From Cannabis sativa (Eukaryota > Streptophyta > Magnoliopsida > Rosales > Cannabaceae): DNA of 64,000 nt. Positions 45,237 to 56,479 of this stretch are shown here, piece by piece. The DNA is taken from positions 30,117,257 through 30,181,256 of the forward strand of contig NC_083607.1 of the NCBI RefSeq assembly GCF_029168945.1, given 5' to 3'. The translations under genes were made by a program, and so were the position numbers. How positions within the stretch are numbered: the first letter of the stretch is position 1; each line of letters opens with the position of its first letter. Below the pieces are notes generated by a model. That model worked only from the letters and a program-made list of their open reading frames with translations. It was not told where the DNA came from and did not search any database.

Positions 45237-46517
45237 TGAATCTTTACTCGCCCTGAGTAAAGCTAAGACTCAAACTAAAAAAAACACAATGCAGTCGATA
45301 ACTAAACTTTCCAACGATTGAACTGCTACCACCACCTGAACAAACTCAAGCAATCAATAACCAGAATTTCAACTCGATAACTCTAAGAACTAACTTGGAT
45401 GCACAATTCAGAAGTAAGCAATTCATACAAACACAAAACATCGCATTTGACATTCATATCACAAACATTCTACACTTTCCAACATTCCGCTAACCCATGT
45501 TCAATAAGTTTGGATGACATACCTCTCTCCACTAATGTTGACAACTTTTTCTTCGGAATCAATAGGTCTTTTTCGGTTATAAAAACATGGGTTAGGTACA
45601 TAGGTAGGTGAAAAGTCATTTAAGCTACATTATACCATAAGCACAATTATACCAAACAAGCACCCACACTTATCCATTTTTTTTCTTTTTCATATACCCC
45701 AAAGAAGATAGTAAGAGATTGCATTTTTTCCTATGTGCCTACCCAATTGTTCACAATTGATTCTCAAGAAGAAATTATCGCATTTACTTTTCTTTTTTTT
45801 CTTTCTTCTTTCTCTTTTTTCAGTAGAGGCACAACACATAACAACTATTTTTATTTTTTTCTTCAATCTCTTACTGCAAAATTTATTCCCCCACTTACAA
45901 AAATTTATCGCCCCCCCCCCCCAAACTTGCTTAAAGGCTTATGGCATAATAAGGTATGTTGAGGGTGAAAGTAGTTAAAGATAACGAATTCAGCTTAGTT
46001 AAATGGTAAATTTTTTTTTTAGAATAGGCTAAGGCTCAACTTTCGGTATACTAGGACAAAACATTTTTGGTAGGCTTGAAAGGCTCAATCGATCCAAAGA
46101 AAACTTGCCTAAATCATTTTCCAAACAAAAAGCGTTAAGGATTTCGCTTCAAGAGAGTATGTGAAACAAATGCTATTCCATGTCAAGTCAATCATTCCAC
46201 AATCCAAATAGAACACAACTGATATCCGTCAAAAAAAAATGTTTAAATCTACATGAACAACCTTCTAATACACATCCAATTTAATTCAAAAAGTTATGAG
46301 TCAAGCACACAGTTAAGATTTTAATCCATTGCATAAGTGAATAATAGTGGTTCAATCAATCTTCAACTTAGCTATCAACAAACGACACTAAAAAAAAACT
46401 AACTAAAACGAAACAAAAAGAACTGAAAAAATTAAGTCTCTCCCCCCAAACTAAAGCTACACATTGTCCCCAATGTATGAAAATAAAACTGGATGAGAGA
46501 AACTTACCTGAGCCCTA
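45237..46517 (-). other. Athila-A 3' untranslated region
   Basis: No gene is seen between the env-position ORF and the polypurine tract. It holds pyrimidine-rich runs (45787-45825), a run of about 14 C (45910-45922) and several A or T homopolymers. Plus-strand frames here are low-complexity artefacts. Confidence 0.7.
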
Positions 46518-47693
46518 TTAGAAGGGGTTTGGCGGAGGTGGCTGATCATAGGGGTTGAAGCGTGGCGGCATGGCAAAGTAGTTGGGTTCTTCCACACCGA
46601 CATTCATCCTCGTGAGTAACATGTTCAACTGGGCCACCTGCTGCTCATCAAAAGCGCTCCTTTCGGCCATGTAATTTTGCATGTGAATGTTCTGCTGAAT
46701 CAGATAATTCAACTGATCACGAGTGTATTGCATGGCTAGGTCAAGAGGCCCAGCAATACTTGGCGGTACAATGTCTTCATGCTCCTCTTGTTCTCTTGCA
46801 GGAGGATCTCTCTGAAGCTGGCGGTTGACCATGAGGGTGCGGTGGTTTGAATCGAAGCACTGTGGATAGGGTGATACTGCGTTGTGGCGCTGCTTTGGTA
46901 TCATAAGAGTACTGTGGTACTCCATGTGCCTCACACAAGTTGGTAATAATATCAGAAAGCCCAAGTCCACCTCCATAAGAGCCCTCAACCATCATATCAA
47001 AAGTCACTCTAACTATGTCCCCCACATTCATGTTGTACCCCTTCATAATTCCATACACAAACTTAAGCCTGTCGATCTGAGCATTAGAATAATGTTTGTT
47101 TGGTACCAACCTTGCACTAACAAAGTATAACCATGCCTTGGGTACCGGGTTGAGTTCACACCGAAACAGTTGATACGGTTCTCCATCAAATTCATGGAAC
47201 CTAAGGCCTGGATAACCTAGGGTTTCAGCGGTGTCCTCATAATTCAAGCTCCTTGCTCGAAGTTGCTGTCTCAATGGTTGCTCTTCTACAGTAAAGGTCG
47301 ATAGGTCATAAACAACATGAATGGCGGCTGTGGAAAAAGGCACTTTAACCCCCTAACTTTGACCTTGTCATCCTCTCTTTCTGGCCAATTTGCTAGGAAT
47401 TCTAAAGCTAAGGTTTGGTTGCTGCGCTCAGTGATATCCACAAACTTAGTCCAATGCCTATTTAGGATTTGCTCTCTGATGGGCGCAAACACAACAAGGA
47501 TGTTTGTAGTTTGGCTCGGGTTACCAATGTCTATCCCCCTATCTTCAATGAAGGGTCTATCTTTCAATTGCAAAAATTGCTCTTGGGCCTCCATATTCAC
47601 AAACTTTGCTCTATCGACATTGGAGCGACCCCTAGGCGGGTTGGATGATGAAGCTTCCCCTCTCTCACTCACTCTAGCTCTTTTAGGACCCAT
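46518..47693 (-). pseudogene. Athila-A env-position ORF (Athila ORF1-like)
   Basis: The frame starts at the ATG at 47693 (MGPKRARVSERGEASSSNPP). It contains KFVNMEAQEQFLQLKDRPFI, typical of the Athila ORF1-like family, then AWLYFVSARLVPNKHYSN and a proline-rich tail ending PPPPNPF. Two frameshifts break it, near 47340 and near 46860, as shown by overlapping frames that continue the same protein. I see no signal peptide or membrane segment, so calling it an envelope protein is only positional. The role of this family is unknown. Confidence 0.72.
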
Positions 47694-48759
47694 CTCACCA
47701 AAAAGTCTAACACTCAAAAATTTATGGAAATTTTGGCAGCACTTCCCCTTAAAAATCCACTTCCCGGGTATCAACCCAATCACAAATAATTCAATTCCTA
47801 ATCACAAGCAACTCTATCCGACCATGTATTGAGCAAAATCCCACAAATCCACACTAAAACTCCAAAATTCTCCAATAATCCAAAAATTAACCACTAATAA
47901 TTGTATAGAGAGTCTAAAATTATTACCTCAATGAGAATCCACCTTTATTCAACCTCCATTGAAGGAAACCTTGAAGTTCTTGAGGAAGAAGAAGATGAAT
48001 AGTGGTATTTGAAATTTGGGTGAGGTTTTAGGGATTTGGGGTTGATTTTGAAAGGGAGAGAGTGTTTGATGAGAGGAATATTGATTTAGGATGATTTGGG
48101 ATGAGAGATTGTGATTAGATTTAAAGAAAAAATGGTTTAGAATGAGATGAGATGAACAAAAATGGGTTTTGAAGAGAGGTTTTTCAGAGGTGGTTGTTAG
48201 GGATTTGAAACATTTGTGTTTTGAAAACTTGTTGATATTTTGGCTTTTAAACCCGTCAGACAAATCTCGCCGTGGCCATGAGTGGGCTCGCCGCGGCATG
48301 ATAGGTGGTCAAAAATCCCTCTCTGCCTATTTTGTATGGCCGCGGTGGCACTTCTTCTCGCCGCGGCGAGATAACCACCAAAAATAGCCTCTCTTCCCAG
48401 CCACTATAGCCGCGACGACACTCTTTCTGGCCGCGGCGAGATAACCTCGAAAAAAATGGCTCTCTGTCCTCCTTCTCATGGTCGCGGCTAGAACACTTCT
48501 AGCCGCGTCTACTGGGCCGATTCTGAAAAAAAAAATTCTTTCTTTCTTTTTTTTTTCTTATTATTTTTCTATACAGTACAAAAAATTAAAGAAAACCAAA
48601 AATTTAGTTTACCAATTCACTAACTATAAACTAAAAAGAACAGAAATAAAAATAGCAACTAAAACATAAGAAGGTTCAACTAAAGCATCAAAAAAATTTG
48701 GGTTGCCTCCCAATAGCGCTATCTTTAATCGTCGCATAGCTAGACGTTAAGCGAGTTCT
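47694..48759 (-). other. Athila-A spacer between integrase and env-position ORF
   Basis: No gene is seen. It includes a 70-bp GC-rich tandem array (48264-48512), a T/A-rich stretch (48513-48660) and pyrimidine-rich tracts that could include a splice acceptor for the downstream ORF; none is compelling. Confidence 0.6.
48264..48512. repeat. 70-bp GC-rich tandem repeat, internal array (four units)
   Basis: Paired GCCGCGG-like cores start at about 48269/48290, 48339/48360, 48409/48430 and 48481/48502, an exact 70, 70 and 72 spacing. After each pair comes an AAAAAT...CTCTCT segment. Same unit design as in the LTRs. Confidence 0.9.
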
Positions 48760-50064
48760 TCATAGTGGCGCCAGAATCATGGCGGACTTGGCTTGGTCAA
48801 ATTGACCTCCCAAGTAGAGCTTTAACCGCTGCCCGTTAACTTTGAAAGTCTCGGGGCTTTCACCTTTCAGTTGCACCGCTCCATAAAGAAACACTTTGAC
48901 CACTGTAAATGGCCCTGACCACCTTGACTTTAGCTTACCAGGAAACAACTTCAACCTTGAATTGAAAAGTAAAACTTCCTGCCTAGGTTGAAACTCCTTC
49001 CTGACTAAGCTTCGGTCATGCCACTTTTTGGTTCTCTCCTTGTAGATCTTGGCATTCTCGTAAGCCTCATTTCGGAACACCTCCAATTCATCCAATTGCA
49101 GTAATCTTTTGTCTCATGTAGCTTTTAAATCCATGTTGAGAGTCTTCATAGCCCAATACACCTTGTGTTCTAATTCCACCCGTAGATGACAAGCCTTTCC
49201 AAACACCAACTGATATGGTGACATCCCGATTGGCGTCTTGAATGCTGTTCTATACGCCCACAGTGCATCATCTAACTTTCTTGACCAGGCTTTCCTTGAT
49301 CTCTGCACTATTTTCTCCAGAATCATCTTTATCTCCCGGTTAGAAATTTCAGGTTGGCCATTACTCTGCGGATGATACGGTGGAGCCATTCTGTGACGAA
49401 CACCATATCTCAAAAGAAGTGCTTCAAACTGTTTGTTGCAGAAGTGACTCCCTTCATCGCTTATGATTGCTCGAGGAGTACCAAATTGAGTGAATATGTT
49501 CTTTTGAAGGAAGCGAAGAACTGTTTTACCGTCATTTTGTGGTGTTGCTGTAGCTTCAACCCATTTCGACACATAATCCACAACCAATAAGATGTACAGA
49601 TTGCTAAAAGATGAAGGAAAAGGACCCATGAAGTCTATCCCCCACACATCAAACAATTCCACTTCCAAGATTCTTGTCAAAGGCATTTCGTTTCTCCTTG
49701 AGATATTACCTGTGCGCTGACAATGATCACATGCCTTCACAAAAGTACTAGCATCTTTAAAAAGTGTTGGCCAAAAGAATCCGCTCTGCAACACCTTAGT
49801 AGCAGTTCTTCTTCCACTGAAATGTCCCCCACATGGTAAAGCATGACAATGATTTAGAATAGAGTACATCTCCTCTTTAGGCACACATCTTCTTATTATC
49901 TGATAAGCACAGTGCTTGTAAAGGATTGGCTCTTCCCAATAATAATGCTTCACTTCAGAGAAGAACTTCTTTAATTGTTGACGAGAAAGCTCAGGAGGAG
50001 TTATTTTAGCAGCCAAGAAGTTGACATAATCAGCATACCACAGTACCATTAGGTTTTCCCTCAC
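48760..50064 (-). pseudogene. Athila-A integrase
   Basis: The 49114-50064 frame carries the HHCC zinc site ([18 protein letters not shown], then CDHCQRTGN). The catalytic D, D and E are all present, in [24 protein letters not shown] and the [12 protein letters not shown] block. The C-terminal part ([20 protein letters not shown], then [13 protein letters not shown]) is in the 48760-49095 frame. A frame break lies at about 49096-49113. No chromodomain is seen, as expected for Athila. Confidence 0.93.
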
Positions 50065-50100
50065 ACTAAAGAGTTATTCATCAGGAAATTGCTCATTTAT

Positions 50101-50660
50101 CTATACCTCTTTTGCATTCTGGCTCTCTTCCAACTCTAGTCTTGACAGATGATCTGCTACCAGATTTTTAGTGCCCTTCTTGTCCTTTATCTCTATGTCG
50201 AACTCCTGGAGTAGAAGTACCCATCGAATCAATCTTGGCTTTGCATACTTCTTGGTCATAAGGTATTTAATTGCAGAATGATCTGTGTAGACTACAACCT
50301 TATTCCCAACTAGATAGGGGCGGAACTTATCACATGCAAACACAATGGCCAACATCTCCTTCTCCGTTGTGGCATAATTTAGTTGAGCATCATTAAGGGT
50401 TTTACTAGCATAGTAGATTGTGTGAAACACCCTGTCAACCCTTTGACCCAAGACCGCTCCAATTGCATAGTCACTTGCATAACACATCAATTTGAAGGGC
50501 AATTCCCAATTTGGTGAAGTAACTATTGGTGCTGCAATCAATTTTTCTTTAAGAACTTGGAATGCCTTTAAACATTCATCTACAAACTCAAAAGGTACGC
50601 CATTAACAAGTCAACTGGATAATGGTTTAGAGATCTTTGAGAAGTCCTTAATATATTGTC
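50101..50660 (-). pseudogene. Athila-A RNase H
   Basis: The frame reads [19 protein letters not shown] with the first catalytic Asp, then [24 protein letters not shown] with the Glu, and [14 protein letters not shown] with the next Asp, ending LVADHLSRL. It follows RT after a frameshift around 50670-50710 and a stop near 50610. The spacing is normal for gypsy elements. Confidence 0.92.
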
Positions 50661-51469
50661 GATAGAATCTAGCATGACCCAAGAAACTCCTTACTTCTTT
50701 CACGGAAACCAGGGCTGGCAAATTCTCTATTGTTGACACTTTTATCCACCTCAATTCCTGCTTTTGAAATCTTGTGTCCCAGAACTATCCCTTCTTTCAC
50801 CATAAAGTGACACTTCTCCCAGTTTAGAACCAAGTTTGACTTTTCGCATCTGATTAGAACCTTCTCCAAATTCTCTAAGCAATGATCAAATGACAAACCA
50901 AAGACCGAGAAATCATCCATAAGGATCTCAATGCAAGATTCAATTAAGTCCGAAAAGATAGCCATCATACACCTTTGAAATGTAGCAGGAGCGTTGCATA
51001 ACCTGAATGGCATTCTTCAAAAATCAAAAGTACCATAAGGACATGTGAAAGTAGTCTTTTCCTGATCCTCTAGTGCTATGGCTATTTGATGGTATCCAGA
51101 GTAGCCATCAAGAAAACAGTAATACTCTTGCCCCGCCAATCTGTCTAGCATCCGATCAATGAAGGGCAAGGGAAAGTGATCTTTCCGGGTGGCTTTGTTG
51201 AGTTTTCGATAATCAATACAAATTCTCCAACCAGTAACTGTTCTTGTGGAAATCAACTCATTCTTCTCATTCTTAATTACTGCCATCCCCCCTTTCTTTG
51301 GAACTACTTGCACCGGACTAACCCATTTAATATCTGAGATAGGGTAGGCCACTCCAGCATCCAACCACTTGACCACTTCCTTTCTGACAACTTCCTTCAT
51401 AGGTGGATTGAGTGTACGTTGAGCATCAATTGTTGGTTTTGCATTTTCTTCCATCAGAATTCGATGCAT
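50661..51469 (-). pseudogene. Athila-A reverse transcriptase
   Basis: The 51017-51469 frame contains VVPKKGG, WRICIDYRKLNKATRKDHFP and YCFLDGYSGYHQI. After a single in-frame stop at 51015-51017 the same frame continues MPFRLCNAPATFQRCM, then IEILMDDFSVFG, the catalytic box in which the usual F/Y before MDD is L. It ends with CHFMVKEGIVLGHKIS. Only the stop and a later frameshift break it. Confidence 0.93.
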
Positions 51470-51508
51470 CAGAGTTGAGTGACTGATTCCCTTGACATCA
51501 CCCAGTGT

Positions 51509-51970
51509 TCATGCAATAGCCTTGCTGTGCGCCCAAAGTACTCTGAGCAATCTATCAGTTTCCACATCAAAAAGTGAGGTTGACACTATAACTGGCAGAT
51601 TCTTATCTTCTCCCAAGAACTCATATCGTAGATGAGTAGGAAGCACCTTCAACTCAAGCTCTGGAGGTTTATCTGTAGACGGCACAAGCTCTTTTGGTAC
51701 TACTCCCAATCCATCATAATACTTTTTGTTTAATGGCCCATAGGAATCAAGCCATTTAACAGAACCCATTACTTCTTTTCCCTCTTGCTCCGTCAAATCA
51801 TCTTCAATTTAACTCAGTTCTAAAGGATCATCTATCAACTTTTTCTCACTCACAATTGTATCAATCAGATCAACAAAGTAACAGTTATCACTTGCCTTTG
51901 GGTAAGTCATCGCCTTTAACACATTAAAAACCACTTTTTCTCCTTAGACTCGCAGCTTTAATTCACCTTT
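51509..51970 (-). pseudogene. Athila-A protease-RT linker
   Basis: The 51509-51796 frame reads LKVLPTHLRYEFLGEDKNLP followed by VIVSTSLFD, the conserved linker ahead of RT in Athila-type pol. Stops at both ends show decay. Confidence 0.8.
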
Positions 51971-52429
51971 CTAAACATCGATCAAAGCTTGGCCGGTTGC
52001 CAAGAATGGTCTCTCAACTATGATTGGGACATTGTTATCTTCTTCCATACCCAGAACAATAAAATCACCTGGAAAGATGAACTTGTCAACCTTGACTAAG
52101 ACATCCTCAATAACTCCCCTAGGATGAGCTAGTGATCGATCCGCCAATTGTAGAGTTACCGTGGTTGGCTTTGCTTCTCCCAACTGCAATCTTTTAAAAA
52201 TAGACCGAGGCATCAAGTTAATGCTGGCTCCCAAATCACATAGTGCATTTATTCCTTCAATTCTCCCAACGGTACAAGGAATAGTGAAACTCCCTGGATC
52301 TCTGAGTTTGGGAGGGAGTTTCTTTTGCAGAATGGCGCTACACTCCTCAGTTAATGCCACTGTTTCATAGTCCTCAATTTTTCTCTTTTTGGACAAAATA
52401 TCCTTCATGAGCTTCACATAACTGGGCAT
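51971..52429 (-). pseudogene. Athila-A aspartic protease
   Basis: The frame opens SYVKLMKDILSKKRKI, preceded after a stop by KRLHTNIPFAEALE. The active site is INALCDLGASINLMP, with Asp present and LGAS in place of the usual TGS/LGAS variants of this group. The end includes the PFLATG block. It would process Gag-Pol. Confidence 0.9.
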
Positions 52430-52472
52430 CTATTCTAACGCTTCAGCAAAAGGAATGTTGGTGTGTAGTCTT

Positions 52473-52806
52473 TTAAAGACCTCTAGGCTTGATTTCAAAG
52501 TTGTTAGCATCCACTGCCGGTGGCCTAATGCATGACTGAACCCCCGTACGAGTTGGGAGGATGTAATCTCTCAAGCTACGACCGTTAGCTTGATCTTCAA
52601 TGGCACCTCCGTTATTACCGTTGTTTCCTTCATTATTCACAACATTAGTGTTGTCAGCCATGATTTCTGATGTTTCAGCAGATGCTGAAACTCTCTCTTT
52701 CCTTTTGTTCCTCCTGTTTCTCCTACAAGTCTTCTCGATTTCAGGATCAACGGGCAGTACCACTGCTTGCCCTTGGCGGCGCGTGCACTCAAAATACCTG
52801 AAATAA
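52473..52806 (-). pseudogene. Athila-A gag N-terminal fragment, most of gag deleted
   Basis: The frame reads the basic start ([14 protein letters not shown]) and then [11 protein letters not shown], which normally begins the Athila gag, and [10 protein letters not shown]. Within a few bases the sequence switches frame into the region just before protease. The capsid domain of several hundred residues and any zinc knuckle are missing, so this copy cannot make its own particle. Confidence 0.82.
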
Positions 52807-52893
52807 ATAAAAGCAGTTTTGCAAGAGACATGTTACGAAATAAACCAAAGTAGAAGTTAGTATAATTTTGTTTAATATTAATCTTTATACAAT

Positions 52894-52911
52894 TCCCCGG
52901 CAACGGCACCA
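52894..52911 (-). other. Athila-A primer-binding site (tRNA-Asp type)
   Basis: The minus strand reads TGGTGCCGTTGCCGGGGA, a near match to the known tRNA-Asp primer site of Athila-type elements. It is six bases from the LTR. Confidence 0.9.
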
Positions 52912-52917
52912 AAAACT

Positions 52918-54162
52918 TGTTACGAAAATTATTAATTACTACGCAAGTGCAAGTAATCAAGTAGTATACTCACGCAAGTGAGGTCGAACCACAAGGAATT
53001 GGATTAATTACTACTAAACTATACTTATAATTCTATTTGGCAAATCAAAAGTATTTATGATTTAAAAAGAATGAATGTAATTCAGAAAACTTAAATAACA
53101 CATTTGAAAGATGTGCAAGATGAGATAATAGGGAGGAGAATCCTGTTGTATGTTTACCTAACTGTTAATGCCTAATTGCTATCCTTTTCTTGAGGTGAGT
53201 GACAGATTATAAATTAACCTAGCTCTTTTCAGATCTTCTAGGTTCTAAATCAAATGTTCTCTAATTAATCTCTTAATTAAACTAACATGAAATCAGCATT
53301 AAGCAATAATCTACTTGTCACATAAGTCATGTGAATACTCATAGAAAATTGATTATCCAATTTTAGCATTCTCAATTCTCACTTTTCAAATTTTGAATTG
53401 AGATCATAGAACATGCACAAGGTTATCAATCTTAAATATGAAATTAAGCACAAATAAAGATAATTTCACAAACAAGAATGGAGGAATGACAACTATGCAT
53501 TAACTAGGCAAAAACATTAAACAACATTCATCATCGTCCCTAAATGGGAAATCTAGTTCAGAAATAAATCCATAACCATTCCTATGACAATATTCAGCAT
53601 AAATAAATTAAAGAGGAATAGAGAAAGAAACTGTTGGTGGATGCATTCTGGATCTTCACTTTGAATTATTCTGCTCTTCCTGCCGCTCTCTACTGCGTTT
53701 TAGGTCTCCAAATCGCTTCCCCTGACTTCCAATCGCAGATTTCTATTTATATGTTATTTTTAAGGTTCGTCGGACAATTTTACCCTTGGGCCGTACGGGA
53801 TCTCGCCGCGGCCAAGTTGTAGCTCGCCGCGGCCAGATAGAGGTCTAAAAATACGTCTCTATAATTTCTATATGGCCGCGGTGAGGGTGTATCTCGCCGC
53901 GACAACTGGAGCTTCAAATGATGGGGCTTCTGCCTTCATGATCTAGCTGCGACCACACTAATCTAGTCACGGCCAGAAGTGCATCAGGCCTCAAATTGGT
54001 GTTTTTCTTGGCTCAGCTCGTCTTTTACTAGACTTCTGCATCCCGAGACCTCTATTATTCGTAAGAACCTGAAAACATAGAAACACAAGCGTAATTCCGT
54101 CCGAAAACAGTGAAAAGCGGACATAAAATCGATCCGAAATATAGGCTAAAAATAGCCTAACA
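52918..54162 (-). repeat. Athila-A 5' LTR
   Basis: 1245 bp, TGTTACGAAAATTATT to ATAGCCTAACA. Relative to the 3' LTR it has many substitutions and several short indels. It carries the same three 70-bp units near 53800-53965. Confidence 0.95.
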
Positions 54163-54167
54163 GCTGC
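54163..54167. other. Athila-A target-site duplication, right
   Basis: GCTGC, identical to 43977-43981. Confidence 0.93.
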
Positions 54168-55440
54168 CACATAGCCCGATGAGGGGACTCCTGGAGGAAG
54201 TACTTCGAGAAGAGGTAATAGACCCTTCTGCGTCTTCTGTACCCCCCGCCTATATTGCACATCCTAGGGGGATCAGGGAGGATTTGATAAATACCTCTTA
54301 AGTATAGACCTCCGTAGGTACCCCATGAAAGACTACATAGATAAAGCATACCAAATTCTTAGGAGCCCTAGCAATCCTAGGACACCTTCAGACATTGTTA
54401 AGGTGGATCCTTTTATGGTTATTTCTTCGCCCCATTTTAAGGCGTATAGTAGCTTCCTTGGTCACAGAGAAATAGCTTATTTTGCTCATGGGAAACTTTA
54501 TAGCAGCTCACTAAATGGTTACATGCACGCACAAGTTTCTTTACTAAATTTTACTTTCTTACAATCGTTCCCTTAGTTCTGCTAATTGGATTTGTGGTTT
54601 TTACTTGCTTATATTGTTGTTATGTGTGCAGATACACTAGAGTCCAAGATGCTGAAATCCTTAAGCAGTAAGATCACGACCACTTTGGCAAAAGTCTGGA
54701 GCACTCAAGAGAAAGGCAAGGGGAAAGCCAAGACTCAGGCTTCCAGGACCCAATAGCCACGTCCTCCATTAACTTCCTCATCATTAGATGTCTAAGAGAT
54801 TTCTCCTCCCTCTAAGGGTAGGTCTGTGGTCTTTCGCTCTTTGACTTCATTAGGCGTGGAAAAAGACTCCATCACCCTTCGAGAGGAGTCCGAAGCGCCC
54901 ATCACTCTAGGAGAGCAAGCCTTAAGGGAAGTCCCACATATGGCAGAAGCAGTCCCCGATGTCGCACCGAATGCGGGGGGCTCTAACTACAGCTTGGAAG
55001 TCCCACTTACATCAAAGAAATGAGTTGTGAGCAACAACCTAGACCTATACACTTTGTCAATGGCTACTAAATAGCAAACAACAAGGGTAAATGTTAATCT
55101 TCAACTATTTTTGGTGGAGTTCACCATTACTAAGGGTAATCTAAGTGTATTTGTTTTATGTAAGATTACCTTATTCATGGAAATGACGGCAAAGAAGTGG
55201 TCAACATGACCATCGAGCTAGGCTAACTCCATGCTAAAGTCCAATCTTTGGCAGCCAAGAATGGGACCTTATGCGCTGAAGTTGAGCGAGTCAAAACCCA
55301 AGCTGCCGTCACCGTGAAAAAGGCCAAGGATAACTGTGATGCTAATCTAGCCCTGAAGGAGAAAGAGATAAGTTCCAAGTACTGGAAACTTTATGAGGAC
55401 CATAAGGCTCAAGTTGAGAGCAACATTTAGGCAACTATGA
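54168..55440 (+). pseudogene. Tat-C antisense ORF, second part (coiled coil)
   Basis: This continues the plus-strand frames interrupted by Athila-A. Pieces include MRGLLEEVLREEVIDPSASS (near 54178-54240), IREDLINTS, a 54640-55023 stretch with KGKGKAKTQASRTQ and the acidic REESEAPITLGEQ, and a heptad-rich segment at 55225-55430 (AAKNGTLCAEVERVKTQ, then LALKEKEISSKYWKLYEDHK). A pyrimidine-rich stretch ending TGTGCAG at about 54630 looks like a splice acceptor, so the gene may have introns. The function is unknown. Confidence 0.5.
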
Positions 55441-55689
55441 CCTCTCTTTAGGAAAACTTACATAAGACTCAGGAAGATCTTTGCCTCTCTTGAGAAGAGA
55501 AGGATAAAACCAAAGCTCGGGTGACTTCTTCTACCTCCTCCATTAGTTTCAAATTCCTTTCAATCTCGAACCTAGGGTCTAGCTCATCTTCAAACTCTTC
55601 CCGAACAGTCTCAGTATCCTTCAAGTCTTACAACCATGAACACAATCTATGTCGAAACATTGTAACCATTTCTTGCACTTCTTTGATCG

Positions 55690-56110
55690 CCTTTTATCGT
55701 GCTAATGCATCCAATGTCACATGGGAACATCATGCACAAATGTCTAATAGAAGTCACATCCCCAAAATTCACTATGGTTGGTCGTCCTAATATGGCATTA
55801 TATGCAGTTGGGCAGTCTACCACAACAAAGGTTAAGTGCTTAAAAGCAATTGTATCGTTTTCCCCTTTGAGAGTGACATGCAGCTAAATCTTACCATTTG
55901 CAGTAAGGCATTGCCATAGAATCCTTGTAAATGAATGGGTCAAGGTGTTAAATCTGCTTCGGTGAGCTTGATTTCTTGGAATGCAAACTTGAACAGAATG
56001 TTGACAGAGCTTCCATTCTCCACTAGAACCCTAGAGACTCGTTTGTTAGCGATATGCACGTCAATCATTAGAGGGCCGTTATGGGGGACTCACATATTTC
56101 TAGGATCATC
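55690..56110 (-). pseudogene. Tat-C aspartic protease
   Basis: The minus strand encodes HIANKRVSRVLVENGSSVNILF near 55990-56060. The position of the catalytic Asp (usually LVDxGSS) is Glu here. The flap and end region are clear at 55755-55850: FVVVDCPTAYNAILGRPTM. Stops are scattered. RT does not follow; the next recognisable sequence is the antisense ORF. Confidence 0.78.
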
Positions 56111-56479
56111 CTTGGCAAAGGTTATGGTCAAACTCAACAGTCTGGGGTGTTGAGTGGGAGACTACACCAGTGCACATACTTCCCCTTCTTTTATTTCTCT
56201 CAAATATCTCTTTTCTGTGTTTCAAGTACTTTCGGTGAGATGGGATCCACCAGAGATTATTGCAACGTGTCCATCCACATGCGGTGGAGCAAGTCCGGGA
56301 GGATACGAGGTTCTCAGTCCCAGGGGAAGTAATGCCACCCCAGCCGAGGCTGGTAGAGCAGAAAGGCCAAGCAATGTTGTTCCTAGATCTTGAGAGCGTC
56401 CTACCCTCTACGGAGGATTTATAGCACCCTGGTGTCCTAGAACAATCATGTGCCCATGTGCGACCCGGACCCACTGCCC

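Larger units (their letters stand above)
43982..54162 (-). mobile_element. Athila-A: Ty3/gypsy Athila-type element with env-position ORF
   Basis: LTRs of 1242 and 1245 bp, a GCTGC duplication, a tRNA-Asp-type primer-binding site and a polypurine tract define a complete 10.2-kb insertion on the minus strand. Order: gag N-terminus, protease, RT, RNase H, integrase, spacer, env-position ORF, 3' LTR. Most of gag is deleted. The LTRs differ by several percent plus indels, so this insertion is older than Copia-B or Copia-D. Lineage is inferred from the primer type and from similarity of the 3' ORF to Athila ORF1. Confidence 0.93.

Noticed and set aside
45733..45978. Phe/Leu-rich plus-strand frames that look like membrane segments.
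   Set aside because: They arise from T/C homopolymer runs in the Athila 3' untranslated region.
47317..47832. A 171-codon plus-strand frame over the Athila 3' ORF.
   Set aside because: Shadow of the env-position ORF on the other strand; it lacks domain features.
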